From contig JAGLTY010000007.1 in assembly GCA_023135025.1 (NCBI GenBank), positions 1-18,194 of the forward strand: a stretch of DNA of 18,194 nucleotides, in the 5' to 3' direction. Below the pieces are notes generated by a model. It searched no databases. It saw only the letters and a program-made list of their open reading frames with translations, and was not told where the DNA came from. Origin of the DNA: Bacteroidales bacterium (GTDB lineage: Bacteria > Bacteroidota > Bacteroidia > Bacteroidales > GCA-2748055). Numbering within the stretch: the stretch's first letter is position 1; every line of letters begins with the position of its first letter. The position numbers and the translations under genes were made by a program. Of this stretch, positions 7,820-15,158 are shown one piece after another.

Positions 7820-9547
7820 ATGATGGGAATAAGGCTGGAGGTAAATGGAAGAAGCATTGAAGCGGAGAAGGGAGAGACCATACTCTCTGCCCTGAATCGC
7901 AATGGCATGCATGTGCCTACCATCTGTAGCATGAAGGACCTCTCTCCTTCCGGGGCATGCCGTATGTGTGTTGTTGAGGTTGAGGGGAGAGAGAACCTGG
8001 TTCCATCCTGTTCTTTCCCCATTGAGGGCCCCATGAAGATCATGACCCATTCTCCCAGGGTATTGAGGGCACGGAAGACCAATGTGGAGTTGTTGCTCTC
8101 AAATCATCCCGACGATTGCCTTTACTGCGAGCGGAACGGCTCATGTGAACTGCAATCGCTCGCCGAAGATCTGAACATCAGGGAGAGACGTATTCCGGGA
8201 AAAAGAACTCCCCATAAGATTGATAAGTCAAGTCCGGCCATCATTTGGGACCCATCCAAATGCATACTCTGTGGGCGATGTGTAAGGATCTGTGAGGAGA
8301 TTATGCATACCTCTGCTCTGGATTTTGCACACAGGGGAAACCAATTGAAGATATCAACCACCCTTGGCAAGCCGCTTAACTACTCAAATTGCACCTCCTG
8401 TGGCCAATGCCTGAATGCCTGTCCCACAGGGGCACTTATTGAACATGTGCAATTTCCCGAACTGGAAGTACATATTCATGCTCCCGGCAAGCTGGTGGTG
8501 GCCCAGTACAGTCCGGCCGTGGCCATCTCTGTGGCTGAACTGTTGGGATTTAAACCCGGTACCGATTTGAGTGGGATCATCAACGCCGTGTTGCGCAGGT
8601 ATGGATTCGATTTTGTATTTGAAACCTCTTTTGGAGCCGATCTGATGATCATGGAACAGGCCAGGGTATACCAGGAACGTATGGGGGAGGGGAACGAATT
8701 TCCTTTGATCACCAGTTCCTGTCCGGCATGGGTTCATTATGTGGAACAATACTATCCTGAGTTGATGCCGTTTCTCTCCCCATTGAAATCACCACAGCAG
8801 ATGGTCGGTGCACTGATCAGGGAGTGGTTTCCCAGGGTGGGGAAACAGGAGGGAAAAGAGATCGTTTCAGTGGTGATCTCCTCATGCACGGCTGCCAAGA
8901 CCGAAGCAAGGAGGGTGGAGATGACCTATGCGGGAATTCCCGTGATCGACCTGGTTCTGACCACACGTGAACTGGCCAGAATGATTAAACTCAGCGGACT
9001 CGACCTGGAGCAACTGGAGCCGGAGATGCCCGATGCACCATTCTGTTCGACAGGTTCTGCCGGGAAGCTTACCGGTGTAGCAGGTGGGGAGATAGAAGCC
9101 ACAGTTCGCACCATTTATGCTCAAACCACAGGGAGAGAGATGCCCCCATCAAAACTGCACAGGTTCCGGGTTCATAAATCTTATCGTGAGATGACTGTTA
9201 AAGCGGGGAATACCGAGATCAGGATGGGTACAGTCAGTGGTCTCGCCAATGCGGTCACACTGATTGAAGAGCTCAAAACAGGAAAGAGGAGACTGGACCT
9301 CCTGGAGGTGATGGCCTGTCCGGAAGGATGCATCAATGGGGGCGGACAACCCATACCGGTGGATGAAAAACTACTTCGAGCCAGATCAAAGGCTGTTTAC
9401 GACATGGATAACGGGAGTGACCTGCATACGGCTCACAGCAACCAGGTTGTGCAGGATATTTACAATGATTTTCTGGGGGAACCAGGAGGAAAGCTGAGCC
9501 GGGAGCTGCTCTATACCACCTTTACAAAAAGGGAGGTTTTATTATAG
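7820..9547 (+). CDS. hydA: [FeFe]-hydrogenase catalytic-type subunit with altered active site
   Basis: This 575-residue subunit has the M3 architecture of NADH-linked [FeFe]-hydrogenases. It has a plant-type [2Fe-2S] domain (C36, C47, C50, C64), a His-Cys [4Fe-4S] site (H96, C100, C103, C109), two [4Fe-4S] motifs (C148/151/154/158 and C191/194/197/201), the H-cluster domain (about 225-515) and the small-subunit tail (about 520-575). The four H-cluster cysteines are present: C301, C356, C500, C504. The loops are not canonical. L1 is TSSCPAW instead of TSCCPxW, so the proton-relay cysteine (C299 in CpI) is S300. L2 is SSCTAAKTE instead of MPCxxKxxE. L3, EVMACPEGCINGGGQP, is near normal. The proton-channel glutamates E279 and E282 of CpI align with Q280 and V283. 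H2 chemistry, if any, is probably slow. ATG at 7820 or 7823 may be the start. The stop abuts the next ATG. Confidence 0.9.
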   Translation: MMGIRLEVNGRSIEAEKGETILSALNRNGMHVPTICSMKDLSPSGACRMCVVEVEGRENLVPSCSFPIEGPMKIMTHSPRVLRARKTNVELLLSNHPDDCLYCERNGSCELQSLAEDLNIRERRIPGKRTPHKIDKSSPAIIWDPSKCILCGRCVRICEEIMHTSALDFAHRGNQLKISTTLGKPLNYSNCTSCGQCLNACPTGALIEHVQFPELEVHIHAPGKLVVAQYSPAVAISVAELLGFKPGTDLSGIINAVLRRYGFDFVFETSFGADLMIMEQARVYQERMGEGNEFPLITSSCPAWVHYVEQYYPELMPFLSPLKSPQQMVGALIREWFPRVGKQEGKEIVSVVISSCTAAKTEARRVEMTYAGIPVIDLVLTTRELARMIKLSGLDLEQLEPEMPDAPFCSTGSAGKLTGVAGGEIEATVRTIYAQTTGREMPPSKLHRFRVHKSYREMTVKAGNTEIRMGTVSGLANAVTLIEELKTGKRRLDLLEVMACPEGCINGGGQPIPVDEKLLRARSKAVYDMDNGSDLHTAHSNQVVQDIYNDFLGEPGGKLSRELLYTTFTKREVLL

Positions 9548-11536
9548 ATGGAACAGAGGGTTAGAAAGAGGGGACTCGTTTATACTGTCAAGGATCTGTG
9601 CAGGGTATGCTACACCTGTGTCAGGGAGTGCCCGGTAAAGGCCATCAGGATTGTGGACGGCCAGGCCGAGGTGGTGGCAGAGCGTTGTATTGCCTGCGGG
9701 AACTGTACCATAGTCTGTTCTCAGGGAGCAAAGGTATATGAGCGCTCCATCGACCGGGTGAACGATCTGTTGCGGGATGAGAAAGAGGTGACAGCCATTG
9801 TGGCGCCAAGCTATGTAGCAGAGTTTGAGGATGTTCCAGACACAACTCTTTTTGCAGGTATGTTAAAGAAGCTTGGATTTAACCAGCTGTATGAGGTGGG
9901 TATGGGGGCCGATCTTGTAGCTGAGGAGTATGAAAAACTGATCAATGGAAATTCCGGTAAAGGATATATAAATTCTGATTGTCCGGCCATTGTCTCTTTC
10001 ATCGAAAAATACCATCCCGACCTGATTGAATCGCTTACTCCGGTGGTATCTCCAATGGTGGCCACTGTGCGGTATATCAGGGAGGTATCGAAAAGCAATG
10101 CAAGGATTGTGTTTATCGGACCGTGTGTGGCAAAAAAGGAGGAGTCGGATGAGGTGGATGAGGTGATTACCTTTTCAGAGTTGAGGAGTATGTTTACATC
10201 CAGAAGGATCAGGGCTTCCAATGTGGAGCGGGCAGCGTTTACACCACCCCTTGCCATGAAAGGAGCAGGCTTCCCTGTAAGCAGAGGTCTGCTTCAATCG
10301 ATGAACCTGGAGGGAAATCATGTGGACCAGCGGGTTATTGTTGCGGAAGGAAGGGTTCACTTCCAGGAGGCGATCAGGGAGTATGCTTCAGGGAAGCTGG
10401 GTTCCATGCAACTTGAGCTGCTCTGTTGTGAAGGGTGTATCATGGGACCGGGAACCAGCCCTGACGGGAATAAGTTTGTCCGTAGAAGCCATGTGCTCAA
10501 CCACCTATACCAAAGAGTTGATAAGGCCAATGGAGAGACAGAGGGGGTAAGGGCGGAACACTGTAACCTGGATCTTGGCCGTTCCTTTAAAAGGGGCGAT
10601 CAGCGCATCAGTGTTTCATCGGAAGATGAGATTGAAAAAGTACTTTTTCAGATGGGAAAGTTCTCTCAACAGGATCACCTGGATTGTGGAGCGTGCGGAT
10701 ACGACACATGTCTGAGCCATGCAAGGGCTATTACACAGGGACTTGCCGAGGTGGAGATGTGCCTTCCCTATTCCATAGATACCCTGCACCAGACCATTCA
10801 TAAACTGGCTGATTCAAATCATAAGTTGCTCTCTGTGGAACAGGCCCTGCAACAGAGTGAAAAACTGGCACATATGGGACAGCTCGCCGCGGGAATTGCC
10901 CATGAATTAAACAACCCGCTTGGAGTGGTCATTATGTACAGCAACCTTCTGCTTGAGGAGAGCGGTGATGATCAACAGTTGAAGGAGGATCTGGAATTAA
11001 TTGTGGAGCAGGCGGGGAGGTGCAAGTCCATTGTGGGCGGATTACTGAATTTTGCAAGGAAGAACCAGGTAAAGTATTCCCGCATCGATCTGGAGGAGTT
11101 GATGAGAATAAGCACTACCTCCATGATTTTTCCTGATAACATCACCTTAAACATGGAGAACCATCTCTCCAATCCTTTCGCTGAGATGGACAGGGAGCAG
11201 ATGGTTCAGGTGATCACCAACCTGTTGAAGAACGGAATGGAAGCCATGCCCAATGGCGGGACCCTAACTGTGAATCTCTCTGATAGCCACGACCGGGTGA
11301 TTATCAAGATCCGGGATGAGGGTACCGGAATCTCTCCTGGCGATCTGGAGAAGGTATTTGAACCGTTCTATACAACCAAGGGCATTGGAAAAGGTACAGG
11401 CCTTGGATTGGCCACAACCTATGGGATCGTTAAGATGCACAGGGGAGAGGTCGATGTGAAATCCAATACACAGCCTGAAAAAGGGCCCACTGGAACGGAA
11501 TTTACCATTAAGCTTCCCAGGAAGTTAGTGCAATAG
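9548..11536 (+). CDS. Sensory [FeFe]-hydrogenase fused to a histidine kinase
   Basis: This 662-residue soluble protein joins a hydrogenase-like sensor to a complete histidine kinase. Domains: two [4Fe-4S] ferredoxin motifs (C18/21/24/28 and C47/50/53/57); an H-cluster fold (about 80-325) with all four ligand cysteines (C145 in NSDCPAI, C193 in GPCVAKKEE, C293 and C297 in CCEGC); a PF04060-type Fe-S site (C380, C383, C388, C405); a coiled linker; HisKA with phospho-accepting H452 (GIAHELNNPLG); and HATPase with N558, DEGTGIS (590-596) and GKGTGLGLA (614-622). The proton-relay cysteine before C145 is D144, so this is likely a sensor and not a turnover enzyme. It resembles group C/D-type hydrogenases. 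Its start directly follows the hydA stop codon with no gap. The probable partner regulators are the next two genes. Confidence 0.9.
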   Translation: MEQRVRKRGLVYTVKDLCRVCYTCVRECPVKAIRIVDGQAEVVAERCIACGNCTIVCSQGAKVYERSIDRVNDLLRDEKEVTAIVAPSYVAEFEDVPDTTLFAGMLKKLGFNQLYEVGMGADLVAEEYEKLINGNSGKGYINSDCPAIVSFIEKYHPDLIESLTPVVSPMVATVRYIREVSKSNARIVFIGPCVAKKEESDEVDEVITFSELRSMFTSRRIRASNVERAAFTPPLAMKGAGFPVSRGLLQSMNLEGNHVDQRVIVAEGRVHFQEAIREYASGKLGSMQLELLCCEGCIMGPGTSPDGNKFVRRSHVLNHLYQRVDKANGETEGVRAEHCNLDLGRSFKRGDQRISVSSEDEIEKVLFQMGKFSQQDHLDCGACGYDTCLSHARAITQGLAEVEMCLPYSIDTLHQTIHKLADSNHKLLSVEQALQQSEKLAHMGQLAAGIAHELNNPLGVVIMYSNLLLEESGDDQQLKEDLELIVEQAGRCKSIVGGLLNFARKNQVKYSRIDLEELMRISTTSMIFPDNITLNMENHLSNPFAEMDREQMVQVITNLLKNGMEAMPNGGTLTVNLSDSHDRVIIKIRDEGTGISPGDLEKVFEPFYTTKGIGKGTGLGLATTYGIVKMHRGEVDVKSNTQPEKGPTGTEFTIKLPRKLVQ

Positions 11537-11564
11537 TGCCTGGGGAAATAGTTAGATTGTAGTT

Positions 11565-11957
11565 ATGAGTGAAAAGAAGAAGAGCATTTTGCTGGCGGAT
11601 GATGATCCGGATATGATTTTCCTGGTGAAACATCACCTGGAGCGCTGGGGATATGAGGTGATTGCTGTGGAATCGAGGGAGGAAGCTGAGCGCTACCTGG
11701 AGAGTGGATGTCCCGATCTGGCTATTCTCGATCTGATGATGGAGGAGGAGGACAGCGGTTTTATCCTCTCATACAGGATTAAAAAGTGCCGGCCCGAAGT
11801 GCCTGTGATTATCTGTACGGCAGTGGCTGCCGAAAGTGGTATCAGTTTCGATATCAACAGTCCCGGCAGCAGGTCCTGGATCAAAGCAGATCACTATTTG
11901 GAAAAGGGTTTTAGAATGGAACAGTTAAGATTATTGGTTAAGAAATACCTCGATTAA
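11565..11957 (+). CDS. Single-domain response regulator (REC only)
   Basis: This 130-residue receiver domain has no output domain. Acidic pocket D12/D13/D14, phospho-acceptor D56 (LAILDLMM), T85 (VIICTA) and K114 (YLEKGF) are all present, so it should accept phosphate. The stretch between T85 and K114 is some seven residues longer than usual and contains NSPGSRSW. It lies 28 bases after the hydrogenase-histidine kinase and three bases before the REC-kinase. It probably shuttles phosphate between those two proteins or acts by protein-protein contact. No DNA-binding partner is encoded nearby. Confidence 0.9.
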   Translation: MSEKKKSILLADDDPDMIFLVKHHLERWGYEVIAVESREEAERYLESGCPDLAILDLMMEEEDSGFILSYRIKKCRPEVPVIICTAVAAESGISFDINSPGSRSWIKADHYLEKGFRMEQLRLLVKKYLD

Positions 11958-11960
11958 TTC

Positions 11961-13079
11961 ATGGAAACTTTATCTATCCTGGTGGTTGATGATGAACCGG
12001 GAATCCGGTCGGGAGTAAAAAGGATTCTTGCAGGGCACAGTGTGAGTTTCCCTTTTATGGATGATGATTATCTGTTTGAGGTTCGGGAGGCAGCCAGTGG
12101 TGAAGAGGCACTTGTTATGCTGGAAGAGGCACCACCTGAAATCCTTTTGTTGGATAATAAACTACCCGGTATGGACGGGATGGAGGTGCTGGAGATTATC
12201 AGACAGAAAAAGATGGATATCATGGTGGCTATGATCACATCCTATGCATCCCTTGAAATTGCGGCCAAAGCCACCGAAGACGGGGCCTGGGATTTTATTC
12301 CCAAACCATTTACTCCAGCCGAGTTAAAGTCCAGCATCGACCTGATCACAAAGCAGTATTTCCTGAAGAAGATAACGAGAACAATGAAGGAGGAGGGGAA
12401 AAAGATTCGTTACCAGTTTCTCTCCGTACTGAGTCACGAGCTTAAATCACCCCTCAATGCACTGGAGGGATACCTTCAAATGATAAAGGAGCGGGAGTTG
12501 GGAGAGGGTCTGAAAGTTTATGATGCAGTTCTGGACCGCTCACTTCAGCGTGTGGAGGGGATGCGCTCACTGATTATGGATCTGCTCGATTTTACCAAAA
12601 TCAGGCTGGAACGAAAAGATGAAAAAATTGAACATGTGAATCTCATGGAATGTGCACAGTTGGCTCTTGCAACCATTAAGCCCCTCGCTATACAACGAAA
12701 TATTGCTATTACCTGCACAGGTGAGGAGATCTATTACGATGCGGATCCGTCGGACCTGGATATCATGTTCAACAACCTGCTCTCCAATGCAGTGAAATAT
12801 AACCGTGAGGGTGGTGAGGTGGAGGTTTCGGTTCACCGGAGGGACCAGGTTGTTGAGATCCTGGTGAAGGATACAGGAATCGGCATGAGTGAGCAGGAGA
12901 TCTCACAGTTGTTCAAAGAGTTTGTTCGTATAAAAAACAGCAGGACCAGGGGCATTGCCGGTTCGGGCCTGGGCCTCTCAATAGTGAGCAAAATTGCAGG
13001 ACTTTACGGGGGACATATTCAAGTGAACAGCACCCCCGAAAAGGGCAGCGAATTCAGTGTGATTCTGCCTTTGTCCTGA
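11961..13079 (+). CDS. REC-histidine kinase (N-terminal receiver, C-terminal kinase)
   Basis: This is a 372-residue cytoplasmic protein with no membrane segment. The N-terminal receiver (about 3-130) has D10/D11, phospho-acceptor D65 (LLLDNKLPG), T93 and K115 (IPKPF). A short helical linker leads to HisKA with H159 (FLSVLSHELKSPL). The HATPase domain shows NNLLSNAVKYN, DTGIGMS and GSGLGLSIV. In this architecture the receiver usually controls the attached kinase, so phosphate from the upstream hydrogenase-kinase may set its activity. It is the last gene of the tight hydrogenase run. A 90-base gap with overlapping dyads separates it from rex. Confidence 0.9.
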   Translation: METLSILVVDDEPGIRSGVKRILAGHSVSFPFMDDDYLFEVREAASGEEALVMLEEAPPEILLLDNKLPGMDGMEVLEIIRQKKMDIMVAMITSYASLEIAAKATEDGAWDFIPKPFTPAELKSSIDLITKQYFLKKITRTMKEEGKKIRYQFLSVLSHELKSPLNALEGYLQMIKERELGEGLKVYDAVLDRSLQRVEGMRSLIMDLLDFTKIRLERKDEKIEHVNLMECAQLALATIKPLAIQRNIAITCTGEEIYYDADPSDLDIMFNNLLSNAVKYNREGGEVEVSVHRRDQVVEILVKDTGIGMSEQEISQLFKEFVRIKNSRTRGIAGSGLGLSIVSKIAGLYGGHIQVNSTPEKGSEFSVILPLS

Positions 13080-13081
13080 AG

Positions 13082-13109
13082 GTTGATGGGTATCAACAGA
13101 ATTGTTGAT
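13082..13109. promoter_or_regulatory. Overlapping inverted repeats upstream of rex, candidate operator
   Basis: Three copies of the hexamer GTTGAT in alternating orientation lie here. GTTGAT (13082-13087) pairs with ATCAAC (13092-13097) across GGGT. The latter, extended to ATCAACA, pairs with TGTTGAT (13103-13109) across GAAT, giving an 18-base perfect palindrome with a four-base spacer. A 7-4-7 layout is what Rex sites have, but the half-site differs from TTGTGAA/TTGTTAA. No T-tract follows, so an intrinsic terminator is less likely. Autoregulation by Rex is an inference from position. Confidence 0.4.
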
Positions 13110-13169
13110 TTGAATCTGTGATTTAATTAACAATATTTTGTAGTATTGTATCAGATCAAATATTACTTT

Positions 13170-13793
13170 ATGACCTTACCGGAGCGTACTGTTGAACGTT
13201 TGAGTGAATACCGCAGGTCCCTTCTTCAGTGCCTTGAGGAGGGAAAGACACATATTTTCTCTCATGAACTCGCAGAACTTCATCACAATACAGCGGTACA
13301 GGTACGTCGGGATATTATGTTTATCGGCTATACCAGCATGCAGCGAAAAGGGTACGATTTAAGAGAGCTGGTCGATGTCATTGGAGATATTCTTGATTCG
13401 GAGAGGGGCCTCAATGTGGCTGTGATCGGCATTGGTAATCTTGGTAGAGCAGTCACCACCTACTTCGTAGGGAAGCGGTCGAAGCTCAATATCATTGCTA
13501 CTTTCGATGTGGATACTACCAAGATAGACAGGGTGATCTCGGGTGTAAAGTGCTACCCGCTCAGCAGGTTGAACGAGGTGGTTAAAGCCCAGCAGATCTC
13601 CATTGCCATTCTGACTGTACCGGCCGATTCAGCGGCTGAAGTGACCGCCCAACTGGTGGAAGCGGATATTAAGGGTTTGATGAATTTCACTACTGTACCC
13701 CTGAATGTACCGCCCGACGTGTACCTGGATGAGTTTGATATGATCACTTCGCTGGAGAAAGTAGCCTATTTCGTGAAGAGTCCCCAGAACTAA
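13170..13793 (+). CDS. rex: Redox-sensing transcriptional repressor Rex
   Basis: Rex binds DNA at low NADH/NAD+ and releases it when NADH accumulates, typically controlling fermentation and hydrogenase genes. An N-terminal winged helix (about 1-80) carries the recognition segment NTAVQVRRDI (40-49). A Rossmann domain follows with the dinucleotide motif GIGNLG (87-92) and the Rex-type C-terminal helix. The frame extends upstream to a TTG at 13146, but the ATG at 13170 (MTLPERTVERLSEYRR) matches where family members begin, giving 207 residues, the usual size. It sits between the hydrogenase signalling genes and a RibF-like gene, starting the second part of the run after a 90-base gap with dyads. 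Its location is strong circumstantial evidence that it regulates the hyd genes. Confidence 0.94.
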   Translation: MTLPERTVERLSEYRRSLLQCLEEGKTHIFSHELAELHHNTAVQVRRDIMFIGYTSMQRKGYDLRELVDVIGDILDSERGLNVAVIGIGNLGRAVTTYFVGKRSKLNIIATFDVDTTKIDRVISGVKCYPLSRLNEVVKAQQISIAILTVPADSAAEVTAQLVEADIKGLMNFTTVPLNVPPDVYLDEFDMITSLEKVAYFVKSPQN

Positions 13794-13794
13794 G

Positions 13795-14679
13795 ATGCAG
13801 GTACATCACTCAATGGAAAATTTGCCGGAGATTGCCTCACCGGTTGTCACTGTTGGTTCATTCGATGGTGTACATGTTGGCCACCGGGTGATTATCGGAC
13901 GATTGAATGATCTGGCCGGAGAGGTGGATGGCTCCTCTGTACTGATCACTTTTCATCCACATCCACGTAAAGTGCTCTATCCGGATTCAGCCGGTAAGGA
14001 TCTGAAACTGATCAATTCCCAGTCCGAAAAGATAATACTTTTGGAAGAAGCGGGTCTGGATCACCTGGTCATTATGGAATTCACTCTGGATTTTGCCCGG
14101 ACCAGTTCAGATGATTTTGTGGAGCATTACCTGGCAGGAAAACTTCATGCGCATACCATTGTAGTTGGCTTTAACCACTATTTTGGCCACAACAGGGAGG
14201 GGAACTTTTCATCCCTTTACGATGCCAGGGAGAGATTCGGTTTTCAGGTGGAAGAGATCCCTGAACAGGAGATCCAGAATGAAACAGTAAGCAGCACCAA
14301 GATCCGGAAAGCCCTGAAAGAGGGGAATATTCAGCGAGCGAATGCCTATCTGGAGCATCACTATATGATCACGGCAAATATTGAACCGATTCCGGAACAG
14401 GAGGTGCTGTACGGGCACCCCTGTTTACATATTCCTGTGAGCAATCCTCTGAAGTTGGTTCCCCCGGAGGGCGGGTATGCAGCTTCTTTTTTCTGCAGAG
14501 GTCACTATTTAAAAGCGCTTGTTCATATCGGGGAAGAGAAACTTCTTCTGTTTCCGCTTGAAACAGCAGCATCTTCAGGAGCAGGCGAGAGGGTGATCCG
14601 TTTTCATAAAAAAATGACCGGTGCAGGTGAACCCGACCTCTTACCGCTGCTTGATGCCGTCAGAGAACTCATTTATTAG
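13795..14679 (+). CDS. ribF: RibF-like FAD synthetase with degenerate riboflavin-kinase domain
   Basis: RibF normally phosphorylates riboflavin to FMN and adenylates it to FAD. The N-terminal FMN adenylyltransferase domain (about 14-180) is well kept: GSFDGVHVGH (21-30), TFHPHPRKVL (52-61), VVGFNHYFG (123-131) and SSTKIRKAL (166-174). The C-terminal region (about 183-294) has the length and rough pattern of a riboflavin kinase, but its PTxN-type nucleotide motif appears as IPVSN (213-217) and the usual catalytic ExH segment is not visible (LLLFPLETA instead). The kinase function may be lost, leaving an FAD-only enzyme. A normal bifunctional RibF would then be expected elsewhere. The start follows the rex stop after one base. 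A link to flavin supply for HydB is inferred from position only. Confidence 0.85.
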   Translation: MQVHHSMENLPEIASPVVTVGSFDGVHVGHRVIIGRLNDLAGEVDGSSVLITFHPHPRKVLYPDSAGKDLKLINSQSEKIILLEEAGLDHLVIMEFTLDFARTSSDDFVEHYLAGKLHAHTIVVGFNHYFGHNREGNFSSLYDARERFGFQVEEIPEQEIQNETVSSTKIRKALKEGNIQRANAYLEHHYMITANIEPIPEQEVLYGHPCLHIPVSNPLKLVPPEGGYAASFFCRGHYLKALVHIGEEKLLLFPLETAASSGAGERVIRFHKKMTGAGEPDLLPLLDAVRELIY

Positions 14680-14691
14680 TATATTCGTTAT

Positions 14692-14934
14692 ATGGAACAA
14701 CGTATCGGAGCAGTGATTGTACTGGTCAGTGAAGGGGGTGATATCCACCGGATCAATGCCATCATTTCTGAACATGCCGACCTGATCCTGGGCCGCCAGG
14801 GGATTCCACTCAGGGATCGTTCCACCAGTGTAATCTCGCTTGTACTTGAAGGAAATACAGATCTGATCGGATCACTCACTGGAAAGCTGGGAAGGCTGCA
14901 GGGGGTCAAAGTGAAATCGGTGCTGGCCGGGTGA
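14692..14934 (+). CDS. TM1266-family iron-only hydrogenase system regulator
   Basis: This 80-residue protein belongs to the small ACT-like, ferredoxin-fold family typified by Thermotoga TM1266, which is named for its repeated linkage to [FeFe]-hydrogenase and maturase genes. The sequence MEQRIGAVIVLV, then HADLILGRQGIPLRDRS and a C-terminal LQGVKVKSVLAG, follow the family pattern closely. No DNA-binding motif or metal ligand cluster is visible and the biochemical role is not established. It starts 12 bases after ribF and is the last gene of the run. In many anaerobes it sits beside hydE, hydF or hydG, but none of those is here. Confidence 0.85.
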   Translation: MEQRIGAVIVLVSEGGDIHRINAIISEHADLILGRQGIPLRDRSTSVISLVLEGNTDLIGSLTGKLGRLQGVKVKSVLAG

Positions 14935-14947
14935 AATGTTAAAAAAC

Positions 14948-14995
14948 ATCTTCCATTTGTTAAAAGTGCTTTAACAAGCAACAAATCTTCCATTT
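14948..14995. repeat. Direct repeat ATCTTCCATTT flanking an inverted repeat
   Basis: The 11-base word ATCTTCCATTT occurs at 14948-14958 and 14985-14995, 37 bases apart. Between them lies the inverted repeat TTGTTAAA (14957-14964) and TTTAACAA (14970-14977) with a five-base spacer. The arms resemble the Rex half-site TTGTTAA but are three bases too far apart for a standard site. The inverted repeat lies 22 bases after the TM1266-type stop codon, so it may be a hairpin in the transcript end or an operator. Confidence 0.5.
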
Positions 14996-15032
14996 ATTGG
15001 TTATTATAGCTGAAAAGTAATTGTTGGGGTGC

Positions 15033-15094
15033 AAGGCAAGTTGCGAATCTTTTGAGGGTTTTAGGAAGAGCAGCAACTTGCCTTATTTTTTTTT
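15033..15094 (+). terminator. Rho-independent-type terminator after the hydrogenase/rex run
   Basis: AAGGCAAGTTGC (15033-15044) pairs perfectly over 12 bases with GCAACTTGCCTT (15073-15084). One A and a nine-base T-tract (15086-15094) follow. The loop is long (28 bases), but the stem and T-run are strong. It would end transcription from the hyd, rex and ribF genes before the acyl-CoA synthetase gene. Confidence 0.82.
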
Positions 15095-15158
15095 ATTCCT
15101 GTTGTTGGGCAGTGTTCTAAGACACTCCCTATCCGGCGAAGACACACATCTGCTTTGT

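Noticed and set aside
7820..9547. HydA as NuoG (complex I)
   Set aside because: NuoG shares the N-terminal clusters, but the C-terminal half is clearly an H-cluster domain with L1-L3 loops and the small-subunit tail.
7820..9547. HydABC as an electron-bifurcating formate dehydrogenase module (HylABC-like)
   Set aside because: No molybdo- or tungsto-formate dehydrogenase subunit is present in the window, so this stays only an alternative.
13082..13097. Hairpin GTTGAT-GGGT-ATCAAC as a terminator after the REC-kinase
   Set aside because: The stem is only six base pairs and no T-tract follows; the overlapping second dyad fits an operator better.
13146..13169. Longer rex reading frame starting at TTG
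   Set aside because: The extra eight residues (YQIKYYF-type) are not like Rex N-termini, while the ATG at 13170 gives the conserved LPERTVERLSEYRR start and family-typical length.
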